A DNA stretch of 64,000 bases from Oscheius dolichura. Lineage: Eukaryota; Nematoda; Chromadorea; Rhabditida; Rhabditidae. Below the pieces are notes generated by a model, which saw only the letters and a list, made by a program, of their open reading frames with translations, searched no databases and was not told the origin of the DNA. The stretch covers positions 10,602,001 to 10,666,000 of the forward strand of contig OW051495.1 of the NCBI GenBank assembly GCA_932521035.1. The letters run 5' to 3'. How positions within the stretch are numbered: position 1 is the first letter of the stretch; every line of letters begins with the position of its first letter. The position numbers were made by a program, and so were the translations under genes. Shown here piece by piece: positions 10,820 to 21,600 of this stretch.

Positions 10820-11713
10820 TCAATACGGCTCGACTTCTCCAAATCTATTGAAATATCCGCCTGATTGTTCCTTCTTCAGCCCGTAGAATGTCTTCACGAG
10901 GTGGGGGACGGAGTCTTCTACCTGGAGATAATGTTTCCTTTGAGATAAGAGATCAAAGCTCACCTTTAAAGGAGCCTGTGGGCCTCCGAGATCAGTTTGG
11001 ATCCAGCCTGGGGCATAGGCAGCCGTTAGAATACCATCCTGCTCTAAATCAACTGCCATACACTTCGTCATAGAGTTCATAGCGGCCTGGAGATCCTTTA
11101 TTTGGAATCAGAGGAAAAGTTAACCTTGCTCAATCTGTAAGCGAGCAGGCCAAAAGGATCTGATCCCTTTGCAGCCACTTCGTTAGACATGGATGCCAGT
11201 CCGGATGAAATGTTAATAATCTTCGCTCCTGTAGATGTATTGGCGGCTAGTTTGAGCAGAGGCAGAAACACTTGAGTGAGAATAACGACAGAAGTGACGT
11301 TGATATCCAACTGTTTGTTCACAATGGAACGGTCAATCTCCTTGTTTGTGAAGTATGGAAGTTGGGTACCTGCATTGTTGACAAGCATATTCAATCCAGA
11401 AGAGCCAACAATATTTTCTACCTGAATATTGCAATCTACAAAATAAGAAAAAAATCCTCCACCTCTTTATAGCATGCCTGGATGGATTTGTCGCAGGTGA
11501 CCTCCAATTTAACAAGATGAAGACGAGGGTCTTTGATATTTTTCAGTTCCTGTTAACACTCTTCATAAAAGAAAGAAAGAAAGGGAGTACCTCTGCTTGT
11601 TCAGGATTCCTACAAGCGGCAATTAGCGTCTTCGTTTGGTCGTGCTTCAGAAATTCCCTGACCAGACCAAGTCCAATACCGCGATTGGCACCAGTAACCA
11701 TAACAGAAGCCAT
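10820..11713 (-). CDS. Short-chain dehydrogenase/reductase, 243 aa, SDR-4
   Basis: Five exons: 11713-11591, 11549-11463, 11421-11125, 11086-10964, 10921-10820, giving 243 residues. TGANRGIG lies at 7-14, NNAG at 85-88, INISSG before YRLSK at 165-169, then PGWIQTDLGG. It belongs to the second SDR subfamily of this window, which has an extra intron after QAE and lacks the SPRS start. The intron that most relatives carry after the TQ of the VILTQ segment is missing here. The stop codon is 94 nt from the convergent FATP stop. The 3' flank (about 10775-10819) is nearly the same as that of SDR-5, so the pair is a recent tandem duplicate. Promoter: TATAAAT at 11802-11808 and a palindrome at 11840-11855. 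Confidence 0.94.
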
Positions 11714-11801
11714 CTCTTTTAAACTCGAGACTTTTTGGGTAGAAGAAGAAGAAGCTGATCAAAAAGATAAGAGAAAAGCAGGGATGGCAACGGTCTCTTC
11801 T

Positions 11802-11808
11802 ATTTATA
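11802..11808 (-). promoter_or_regulatory. TATA-like box of SDR-4
   Basis: The minus strand reads TATAAAT, 89 nt upstream of the start codon. The SDR-5 promoter has the same word at 12932-12938. Confidence 0.45.
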
Positions 11809-11839
11809 CTCGGCTGGGAAAGACCAACATTAGCGGGAC

Positions 11840-11855
11840 GGTGACAATGGTCACC
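11840..11855. promoter_or_regulatory. Palindromic element GGTGAC-N4-GTCACC, copy 1
   Basis: A perfect 6-bp inverted repeat separated by AATG, 127 nt upstream of SDR-4. The same 16 bases occur at 12967-12982 upstream of SDR-5, both followed by AGAG-Y-TCATA. The half-site resembles nuclear-receptor (GGTCA-like) elements; that function is an inference. Confidence 0.45.
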
Positions 11856-11975
11856 AGAGTTCATAGACAACACTTGTTGCCACAATTTTCGAAAACTGGG
11901 CAATATGTATACATTTTTGACACAATTCGAATAGAGATTGTCACATAAGATCAAACAGAGAAACATAAAGATATC

Positions 11976-12831
11976 TCAAAACGGTTCGACTTCTCCAAAT
12001 CTGTTGAAAAATCCACCGGATTGTTCCTTCTTCAGTCCGTAGAATGTCTTCACGAGGTGGGGGACGGAGTCTTCTACCTGGGGAGAATGTTTCCTTTGAG
12101 ATAAGAGAGCAAAGCTCACCTTCAAGGTGGCATGAGGTCCTCCTAGGTCAGTTTGGATCCAGCCTGGGGCATAAGATGCCGTTAGAATACCGTCCTGAGC
12201 CAAGTCGATGGACATACACTTCGTCATGGAATTCACAGCGGCCTGAAGAACAATTTTTAGAGAAAGGAAAGCAAAACTGACCTTGCTTAACCTGTAGGCG
12301 AGTAGGCCATAAGGCCCTGAACCCATTTGGGCTTCGTTATTCGACATGGACCCGAGTTCTGATGAAATACTGAGAATCTTTGCTCCACTAGCCGTATTGG
12401 CAGCTAGTTTGAGGAGTGGAAGAAACACTTGCGACAGAACAACGACGGAAGTGATGTTGATATCCAGCTGCTTTGTTATAACGGATCGGTCACTCTCCTT
12501 CTTTGTGAAATATTGAAGAAGAACGCCGGCGTTGTTGACCAGCATATTTAATCCAGAGGCTCCAACGATCTTTTCTACCTCTTTATAGCACGCTTGAATG
12601 GATTTGTCACAGGTAACCTCCAATTTAACCAGATGAAGACGAGGGTCTTTGATATTTTTCAGTTCCTGAAGACAACTCTCCGTAAAAAATAAGAAAGAAA
12701 AAGCCCACCTCTGCTTGTTCAGGGGTCCTGCAAGCGGCAATCAATGTCTTTGTTAGGTTATGTTTCAGGAACTCTTTGACCAGGCCCAGGCCAATACCGC
12801 GATTAGCACCAGTGACCATAACAGTAGCCAT
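11976..12831 (-). CDS. Short-chain dehydrogenase/reductase, 243 aa, SDR-5
   Basis: Four exons: 12831-12709, 12665-12282, 12242-12120, 12077-11976, for 243 residues. The motifs are TGANRGIG at 7-14, NNAG at 85-88, YRLSK at 165-169 and PGWIQTDLGG. The long second exon shows that two introns present in relatives are absent: the one after CYKE and the one after the VVLSQ segment. The protein is very close to SDR-4, and the 3' flanks are also nearly identical, pointing to a recent tandem duplication. One caveat is SISSELG in place of NISSGLA at the active-site serine region; the serine itself is kept. The start follows TTTTAG-ATA, a likely trans-splice site. Confidence 0.94.
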
Positions 12832-13209
12832 TATCTAAAATAAAGGGTTTGAACAGGAACATGGAAGCATATGGAAGTGTTCTGGTCAAAAAGATGACAG
12901 AAAAGCAGGGATGGTCTCAGGTTTCCCTCTTATTTATATGCACCTGGCAAAGATCAACACCGGCGTGGTGACAATGGTCACCAGAGCTCATACATAGCAC
13001 AACGTGCCGAGATTTTCGAAAATGCTGCTATATTGTCACGATTTTCATGATTTTGACACGTAATCATGAATTTCCAAATAGAACGGCTTCTTATCTCTAA
13101 CATTTACATCATAGTTCGTGCTGATCCCGGTTGATTAATTAAGAGTAACTATCAGATTTCACATTTAAAAAGGTTTATTTATTCAGTAAAAATGAATTCA
13201 GTAAAAAGA
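12832..13209. other. Intergenic region, SDR-5 promoter
   Basis: Contains TATAAAT (minus strand, 12932-12938) and the palindrome at 12967-12982. Beyond this it is AT-rich 3' flank of the next gene; nothing else was recognised. Confidence 0.55.
12967..12982. promoter_or_regulatory. Palindromic element GGTGAC-N4-GTCACC, copy 2
   Basis: Identical 16 bases to the copy upstream of SDR-4, here 136 nt upstream of SDR-5. Confidence 0.45.
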
Positions 13210-14143
13210 TCAGTATTCAACAGGCTTGAGGAATCGGTCATAGAACCCGCCGGCCTGCTCCTTCTTCAACGCAAAGAACGCCTTTACCAAGGGTGGAATG
13301 GCGTCTTCGAGCTAAATTAACTTGTCTTTCATCTTCATTTATTGGTACAAACCTTCAGTGGAGCATTTCCTCCTCCAAGATCAGTTTGTATCCATCCTGG
13401 AGCAAACGCAGCCACTGTAATTCCTTCCGGAGCCAAATCAACCCCCATACACTTCGACATGGAATTTATTGCAGTCTATAAGAAATTAAATTAATTCAAA
13501 TGAGATTTTTTACTTTAGTCATTTTGTAGGCCAGATATCCTTTGGTTCCTGATCCACTAGCGGCATAAGGTCCTTGACAGGATCCCAAATTGGAAGAAAT
13601 GTTGATTATTTTAGCACCAGCCGATGATTTAGCTCCCAATCTCACGAGTGGAAGGAAGTACTGTAATTGGGATACGTTGTGAGCTACAGGGAAAAGAGTA
13701 CCTGGGTAACCATGACCACAGAAATCACGTTGACATCAAATTGTTCCGAGATGAGTCCCCGGTCCGGCTCCCGAATTGTTCCATAGTCAAGCATAACTCC
13801 TGCATTGTTGATGAGCAAATTGATTCCAGAGGCCCCGACAATCTTTTCTACCTGTAATACAAAAAGAGAAATGTTTAAATGATGAACTGAAGACCTCTTT
13901 GTATGCGTCCTGGATGGATTTATCGGACGTTGCCTCCAATTTGACAATATGAAGCCGGGGATCCTTGATCTTGTTTAATTCCTGAAGTCAACTTTGTTCA
14001 CGTATAAAGGGAGGAGAAACCTCTGCTTTTGTTGGATCTCTACATGTCCCAATAACTTTGCCAACATTGCACATCTTCAAGAATTCCTTTACCAAAGCCA
14101 AGCCGATACCGCGATTGACTCCAGTGATGAAGATATTCGCCAT
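13210..14143 (-). CDS. Short-chain dehydrogenase/reductase, 243 aa, SDR-6
   Basis: Six exons: 14143-14021, 13981-13895, 13851-13702, 13660-13514, 13475-13353, 13311-13210, all phase 0, for 243 residues. It has TGVNRGIG at 7-14, NNAG at 85-88, INISSNLGS, YKMTK at 165-169 and PGWIQTDLGG. This gene keeps the full intron set of the 243-aa subfamily and is the reference against which losses in SDR-4 and SDR-5 can be read. The ATG lies four bases after CTTTCAG, so trans-splicing is likely. Function: NAD(P)-dependent oxidoreductase of unknown substrate. Confidence 0.93.
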
Positions 14144-14878
14144 TTCTCTGAAAGAAGAATGGTACTGTAACGGTGGTACAAAGATAAAACGAGAGAAAAG
14201 AGCGTAGAAAATGTCTTACTTTCTCGTTCTGCTCTTGGATCTAGGACAAGGCATACTACGCCGGCTAGAGGGAGTATTGGAAGCGTGTGGGTGGTTGCTA
14301 GGGACGCCGTTTCTATTGATATTTCCAGACGGGATGACAAATAAACATTCAAATGCGGGAGAATCATTATGAGGTCATACCAGACGTGTACCTTTGGTTA
14401 GAGTGTACCACCCAGATCAAAAAGAAGTTCAGGAAATGGTTCAGGGGATGAAAAATGCTTCGAAGGTGGCAATAATGTCTTCTCGCCGTTCTTATATGCA
14501 GCGGTGGCGGGAAAGATAAACACAGAATGATTTGGTCATCACAGTTCAAGCGTCAAGTTCAAGATAGAAGAGATCTCGTTGCCTCGTTGTGAGCAATGAT
14601 GGAATAGCAAGCAGACAAATAAAACGGGCATGATAACCTTACATATTGGCCACCAAAAGGGGACTTTATCCATTTTTTCCTCCTCTCTAGATTAATGACT
14701 CTTCCAGGAAGATCCCACAGGGTCACGAGCTGTTCACTTTTTTCAGTTTTGAAACAGCTGAGGGCTGGATCGGAACAGCTGTCCCCTCTACCACTCCAGG
14801 TCTACTCTTTTTATCGTTGCTCGAATTCTTCTTCTTTCTTCGTCATGTTGCAAATATCTAACTGTACTTCTTTTCAGG
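14144..14878. other. Intergenic region between divergent SDR-6 and secreted Cys-rich gene
   Basis: No exon was supported. A stretch at 14533-14549 (TTGGTCATCACAGTTCA) loosely resembles the GGTCACCAGAGTTCA block upstream of SDR-4/5. A TTTTCAG acceptor at 14871-14877 precedes the start of the next gene. Confidence 0.45.
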
Positions 14879-15557
14879 ATGATAAAGACCATCGTCCTCT
14901 TCGCGGCCCTTGCAGTTCTAACTGCCCCAGCTCCCAAGAATATGGTACGTATCTTTTCGAAATTCTTTATTTTGTATTTTTAACATCGAAAAAGAGAAGC
15001 AATGCTTCTCAAATTGTTAGAAACTGGAAAGGCCCCCTTCTCCAGAAAAACTGTTTCGAAACAAGGTGTCGTGCTGTACTAGTTAGTGTGATTTTTGACC
15101 AACTCTGTTCAAACTCTCTCTCCAAGGGGCTCATATTTTTCGGTCAACTGACCCGCTGGCAGCTGTCCAACTGATCAAAACACTCCTGGGGGAACTCTCA
15201 AGAGTAGAGACGGTCACACAGAGGTCTTCCTGACAGAAACATTTTCAGCAAAGCCCAACCTTGCCGTTCTGTGAGGAACAAGAATATTGTCTGGACGCTC
15301 TCTGTGCTTGTTGTGGGGATTGTAAGGAAGACAACGGATGGAGGTACGTATTCCAATCCAAGAAGAGTAAACCAAGGGGTTTCAGATGCAAACTGGTTGA
15401 GGGAACTGACTGCAAAAGCATCGACATGGTGACGAATACGAGGCCCGCTCCAACAAGGATGAGCGAGAAGGAGCGCAAGGACGGCTCCGAATTCTTCAAA
15501 TACGCCATGAAGTTCATGAATGACTCGTGGGACTGGGATCGGGCGAATCCGAAGTAG
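14879..15557 (+). CDS. Small secreted cysteine-rich protein, 110 aa (or 124 aa with retained intron)
   Basis: Exon 1 (14879-14944) encodes a classic signal peptide, MIKTIVLFAALAVLTAPAP. Exon 2 starts at 15249 after ATTTTCAG and runs to TAG at 15555-15557. Inside it, 15344-15385 looks like a 42-nt intron (GTACGT...TTTCAG) whose removal or retention both keep the frame. The mature part opens with a cluster of about eight Cys (CEEQEYC, CACCGDC, then two more), followed by a charged tail ending WDWDRANPK. I recognise no named family; a disulfide-rich secreted protein is all that can be said. The stop lies 85 nt from the stop of the convergent SDR-7, and its AATAAA at about 15627 sits just before that gene's end. 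Confidence 0.78.
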
Positions 15558-15642
15558 TCAAGAGATATAATAGGACGCTTCCTCCATTTATTAACACCTG
15601 TATAAATAGGAAATAGGAATGCACAAAATAAATATTCTGCCT

Positions 15643-16586
15643 CTAGTACGGGATCACTTTGCCTTTTCTGTCAACGTATTGGCCACTGTCCTCCTTCGTA
15701 AGCCTGGAAAATGTTTCCACGAGATCCGTAGCCGACTCGTCAATCTGAAGGAGTCAATCAAAATGAAATAAGAAGTAATTCTTACGGTGGTAGGGGCTTC
15801 CGAACCCCCCATGTCCGTAGCAACCCATCCGGGATGGTATGCCGCCGTGAGGATTCCATCGTTCGCTAGATCCACTGCCATACACTTCGTCATGGAATTA
15901 ACTGCTGACTAGATGTAGTAGCGTACTTAAAAAAGGATAAATCCCCACCTTACTCATCCGGTAAGCCAAGAAACCCTTCGGAGTTGAACCTGCTTCGCAC
16001 ATTCCTGCTCCAATCGATCCCAAGTCCGAAGAAATATTCAAAATCTTACTTTCGTGAGAGGTTCGAGCTGATTGTTTTAAGAGAGGAAGAAAATACTGAA
16101 ATGTTCTACAGTTGAAAGAACATAAAGGAAGAATTTGCCTGGGAGACCATAAGGACAGAGGTGGCGTTGACTTCGAGCTGTTTCGTGACGGTGGACCGGT
16201 CAGGAACCTGGTCACTGCTGTAGTTCACCAGGATGCCGGCATTGTTTACCAGAATGTTTAGTCCTTTCTCTCCTACAATGTTTTCTACCTGAAGTTTGCC
16301 ATATTTAACAATTTATATTCTAAAGACTACCTCTTTATAGGCTTGCTGGATGGAGTCATCACAGGTGGCTTCCATTTTTACGATTTTTAGTCGGGAATCA
16401 TTCAGATTCTTTAGTTCCTAAATTTCTGTAAGCTTCAAAAAGAAAAATAAGAATATAATCTACCTGTGCACCTTGTGGGTCTCTGCAAGTAGCAAAAAGG
16501 TGTTCAATCTTGTTATCCTTCAGGAATGCTCGGACAAGTCCAAGCCCAATACCGCGATTGGCTCCAGTTACAAGAACATTAGACAT
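15643..16586 (-). CDS. Short-chain dehydrogenase/reductase, 243 aa, SDR-7, with a GC-AG intron
   Basis: Six exons: 16586-16464, 16417-16331, 16288-16139, 16095-15949, 15908-15786, 15744-15643, giving 243 residues with the same boundaries as SDR-6. TGANRGIG is at 7-14, NNAG at 85-88, LNISSDLGS, YRMSK at 165-169, PGWVATDMGG. The third intron begins CAG|GCAAAT, a GC-AG intron, supported because the exon lengths match SDR-6 exactly. The start follows TTTCAG-G. Predicted cytosolic carbonyl reductase/dehydrogenase. Confidence 0.93.
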
Positions 16587-18585
16587 CCTGAAACTAAAAA
16601 AAAATGAAAAAAGGTTAAAATAAAGAAACGCAGTTTATAAAACAACAGAAAAGGACCATAGGGGAGGAAAGCGTCTGGGAAAAGCGGTTGGCAGCGCACT
16701 GGACGCCGTGTTTATCTAGAACAACGACAGAGTTCAAGGATACATGCATGCTGACAAATAAGACCACTCTTAAAGAGCTGGCTAACCAAAGTTTACACTT
16801 CGAAGAACGGTTTTTAGATGAAAAAATGGAATGAAATGAAGAAATAGCGGAACAACGCCAACCGGGGTTGTTGAATGGTATTGGTTTTTGCAATAATCGA
16901 TAGAGCCACGCTTTTGGGGTCACTACCGGTGTCCGATTCGCACAAAGTCCAACGCAAAGAGTAAAAATACCTTACTACCGTTATTTTCGGATGCTCTCCT
17001 GAAGATGGCAGCTGCCGTCGTGCTAGCCCACAACATCAGTTCCGTCCCGGTCTACCTGGATGTAGTACTACTACCATTCGACTCTTTGGGGTGGATAATT
17101 TCCGTATATCTCTCGGTTGATGGGGCAGATCTTTCAACAGTGGTGGTCGAACGGCAGTCAGTACGATTGCCATTCTAGACTATGGCTGTTTTTTTGTCGA
17201 ATCATACGGCAATTGAAAGTGATTCCCAAATCCCGGATCCGGTTTTCTGTCCCTCAAATGTCCCTCAATGATCAGTGAGCCGGCTATTCTACCCACTCCC
17301 AGTTTTTTACTATCTCCTGGCTTCCTCCCTTTCAAGCTAGATAGGAAGGGGGGAAGATCTTTGCTAGCTTCCCACTAGAAAAACCTTGAAACTCTCAAAT
17401 TACCGCAGGGTTTCGTAGTTCACTACTACGTAAACTCTGCTCTTTGAGGTTTGGCACTAATTTCTTCGAATTGTAACGCTTTTTTGAAATAAAAGTTAAT
17501 GAGAAAATCACTACCCAGGTTAAACTACAAAGAGGACAGGGCGCCCTGTTCTCATGCCCAGTTTAAAAGGAAATAAGGGCAGCCTCACCTTTATAAACGA
17601 ATCCTATAATACATGCTGTCTTCCTAAAAACGACAAGTGGAGGGATTCTCCTCGGTATTTTCCAAAGATAAGTCTTTACCTCTCAGAAATCCTAGATTTC
17701 TCATTAATTTGATCCAACATGGGTTGCCCGAGGTTGTTGTAGTTCCAAAATGCTTCTCCCAGACTGATTGAAAGTTATGAATGACGTGGGATTTGTTGAA
17801 AATATGTCCGATGCCCCCAGATCCTCGTTGTAATGAGCTCGTCATCGTCGTGTTGTTTTCCTGTTTACATGGGATTTAGCCAAAAATCACCAACATTTAC
17901 CACGTCAAAATAAGCACCCCCATCAGGGATCAATCGACCACTTTCAAGCCGCTCCGGAGGACAACAAAAAGTCCAGACAGCGAAGAATTAGATCGAGTGC
18001 TTGGCAACCCGGCTTGACCTCAGAAACTGGGTGTCTGTTCTTCCACGAACACTTGTTCGCTCTTTCAATTAGACAGTTGCCACCGCGAAGAGGGCTAATG
18101 ACTTCCAGCAGAAGGACCAGTGCCCATTTTTCATGTTTCAACCCAGAAATTCCACAGAAAAGGATGTCAAATCCGCCACCGGAAGTGGCGGAGGTGCCAG
18201 ACTTTACGGTCCCGGATATGTCATGCAAAACGGGCACGTACTATGGTGGATCCGGGGCGGCTGGCAGGAAGAGAGAGGGGGCCGTGAGCATTTGTTGTCG
18301 AAACATTACACTTTTTGCCATGTCCAACAGTCGTTTAGTGGGAAAGAAAGAAGAGGGGAGAGTCTTCTTTTTCAGAGGGCCTGCTATTTTTACACCTCCC
18401 TTCTTCCTGACCACAGCCGCCTCCATCGGAAAAGAACTCACTTCGCTCTTTTTCTTCCCACCCGACTCATCCCCCTCATGTTTATGGCAATAATTGATCT
18501 CATGTTTACCAATCAGCTTTTATTTTGCTCCCGACTGACTGACTGGGCGACAGATGTTCGTCTCAGCCCCCCTCAGGAAAACAGT
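16587..18585. other. 2-kb stretch without a recognised gene
   Basis: Several ORFs of 60-160 codons overlap here on both strands, but none shows a recognisable domain or coherent splice structure. Minus ORFs 17624-17845 and 17944-18237 are unplaced. An imperfect hairpin lies at 17383-17455. The right end is the promoter of the repeat-protein gene. Confidence 0.5.
17383..17455. repeat. Imperfect palindrome (hairpin-forming)
   Basis: The inner arms CAGGGTTTCGTAG and its near-complement CTACTACGTAAACTCTG flank a TTCA turn; outer arms AAACCTTGAAA and CTTTGAGGTTT continue the pairing with mismatches. No transposon ends or target duplication were identified. Confidence 0.45.
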
Positions 18586-18592
18586 TATAAAA
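18586..18592 (+). promoter_or_regulatory. TATA box of the repeat-protein gene
   Basis: TATAAAA, 84 nt upstream of the ATG at 18670. Confidence 0.5.
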
Positions 18593-18669
18593 TCCCCCCT
18601 CTCCCTGTTGTTTCTTCAATCTTCCTCTCGTGCCAAGTCGAAGTCAAAACGTCACAGTCAAGTTCAGAC

Positions 18670-21600
18670 ATGCGGTGGATTGTTGTTATTGCTGCTGTAT
18701 TGGGTGCCTCGGTCCTTGCTGCTCCTACAGTACAGGTTGGCTCTTTACTCTCGCTATTCTTTTATTATTTATATCCAATCCCTTCTTTCAAACTATACGG
18801 TAGCTTCAAATAGTATCCTATGTGACTATATCCAATCTCAAAACTCTGGTGGCTCTGTAGAAAACTTGTGAAACATACCATATTCTCTCGAAATGTCTTC
18901 GTTTAGATAACATTCCTTTCTGGGGGGTTTGAATCAATTAAAAGCGCCGGCACCTCTAGTCAATAGGGTACGGTAGCTGGCTCACATACTAACGCTATCC
19001 AAATCATTCCATGGGCCTTCTATACAAATGAATTGAAACGTTTTGAAAGCCTTGTTTTTGGATTAAAAGCCTAGATATCTCTTTTCGAGTGTTTGTGACG
19101 CCCAATGACATCATACCACTAGTAGTCTTTCCGATTCAAAAAGCTCAAATCAACCCTTTGTGAAATGTGTTTTCCGTCATATCTCGGGCCTCGTAAGAAA
19201 GTGTCACCGCATCTTTTGACTTATGTCTACCCCTAGGCGATTTCAATCATTACACTTTTGTTTTCCTCCTTCTCGGTCATCTGACCATTGTATGGATAAA
19301 TCAACTCCAAAACGGAGATCACATGTTTGTAAACAAGATCAAAAGAGCGCTTCTCCTCCCTAAACAAAATAACAATCCCAATTTTCAGGAGCGAAGGTTC
19401 AAACGAGTAGCCGAGCCTATTGGTAAGTCTCCATTTTCTGCTTCGTCTCTTTTTTGAAATCCCCTTTGGAAAAGTCCGCGTGCTCGGGTGCTTCAAGTCC
19501 TCTTTTATTCCTCAATTGACATTTTTGTATTCCCTTTTCCCTTTCCCCAGCATGTTTAGTCTAGAACGAGGACCATAGGTCACTTCACTTTATTGGAGAA
19601 TAGAGTGGTTAGTGTAGATTGGGCGTGACTTGAAGTGTTAAACTGGGTATCAAACAAGTTACGCAGTCAATTTCAAGTCAGATTTGATAGTCAGCCAAAC
19701 ATTTCAAGTAATAGCACAAGATTAAGTGGGCTCTTTCTACACAAATGGGGTTCCACAACGAAAATTACGCTTCTTTTTTTTACTCAACAGGAAACCAGGA
19801 GAGCCAGTTGAGGTTAGTAGGATGCTTTCTAATCCAACTCACATTGTGTGAATCAGTCCAGTCTGACTCTCTTCCTCTGGACCCTAACTCCCCACTGACC
19901 AACCCCCCTCTCTTTCAGCCGGCCACATGCAACCAGTCAAGACATATGTCTACACAGCAACTGGTCAATTTGTCACCAGTCTAGGTAGAGAGAAAGCAGG
20001 CATGAGAGTGTGACACAACTCACCAACCACCGTAATTATACCGCTTCCCTTACCCTCAAAAACCAAATTCTCGCTTGCAGCACCCAGCACAGCTCCCCGC
20101 GTAGTGGCTAGTTTGCACCGTCAAGTTGAAAGGGAGAAGAGGGGCGACGAGGACGGTGGTGACTACGACTGGAGCGAGCCGGCTGACCGACAACAACAGC
20201 AGCCGGACTGGGACGGGCAGCAGCAGCAGCCTGCCCCGGTAGAAGAGGGACAACAGCCTCAGGCTCAGCAGAATTGGGAACAGCCATCTCCCAATGCGGG
20301 ACAGGGACAGCAGGACTGGAACCAGAACCAGCCGTCCCCTAATGCCCAGCCTCAATGGGCACAGCCTGTTCAGGAAGGTCCTGCTGACATGAGAGATCCT
20401 TATCCTCCCTATGAAGAGGGAAGGATCATGTCTACCGAGGAGGAACAACGACGGCGAGAAGACTGGGTCCGCCGTTGCCTGCAGAAGAAGAACCAGGAAC
20501 GCCAGGAATTCCGTCAGGAACCTGAAGAAGTCCGCCCTGCTGCTCCTCCCCGTAGAAACTGTCGTCCCAGTGGAAGATTCGAGCCTCCACCCCGTCCCAC
20601 TCCTCCTCCCTGCTGTCCGGAACCACCTCCCCAGCCTCAAGAGAGGCAGCCTTGTATGCAGCCAGTGCAACAGCCCTGTGGACAGCAGCAGCCTGTCCAG
20701 CAACCACAGCAGCAGCAACCTTGCTGTTTTGAGCAGCCTCAGAGGCCCCAGCCCCCTCCACAGGAAACGAGGAGAAGCAACTGCCGGGACAGGCAGAGAC
20801 GCCCCCAGGATCAACAACAGCTTCCTGGCCCATGCCTTCCGGCTCCAGCTGACTGGCCACAATATCCCCGTTACCCGGCGGGAGAGGAGCCTAGCAATCC
20901 CCGAGGAGGAGACGCTCAACCTCAGGATAATTATGCCTACAGCCGGCGAGAGCCTCAGCAGCAGCATCCTCAAGCTCAGCAGCAATATCATGACCCCTAT
21001 GCCCAGCAGAGACAGCAACAGCAGCAGTACGGACAGCAGCCACAGTACCCGCAGGGCCAGATCAATGCTCAAGCTTATATCCGACAAGAAGACAGGCAGG
21101 GATACCAAGCCGACAGGCCGCAACAAGGTGGACAAACTAGAAAAATAGAACATTTTGGGTCGGCTCCCTTTGAAACCATCACAGCCATTAGAAAGATTAG
21201 ACATGCCAATGTTTCAGTTGAATCCCGAGTGCACGGTGATTACAATGTGTACAAGACGACGCCGGATAATGGAGAAATTCTCGGTGAGCATTGAGTGTGT
21301 CTGTCGTCTAACTCTCGTCTTCCTCATGTCCTCTCTATCCTCTGTATAAATCTATCCATTTGTCTCTCTCAGCCACCATGGCCCCCGAAATAATGGACGC
21401 CTTCCACCAGGCTGCCGGAAGAATTGGTAAAATAGAGTGCGAATTAGATGCAGATTCAGAGATTTTAGACATTTTAGAGAAAAAGGTTTTTAGTTAGAGC
21501 TATAGCTTTGCATCCAGTTGCACCCACATATCCGTAGAGACTAATATCCTTTCCCCTCTCAACAAAATTCAATCCTTTAGGAGCCGACACTAAACAGCGT

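Noticed and set aside
17008-17181. 57-codon plus ORF starting MAAAVVLAHN
   Set aside because: Short, no acceptor or polyadenylation context and no recognisable family.
19791-19812. 22-nt microexon in the repeat-protein gene
   Set aside because: It has good splice sites but shifts the next exon out of the frame that continues into the Gln/Pro-rich exon.
20056-21204. 382-codon ORF antisense to the Gln/Pro-rich exon
   Set aside because: It is the antisense shadow of CAG/CCT-rich codons (Leu/Arg/Ser-rich); the sense frame has signal peptide and phased splicing.
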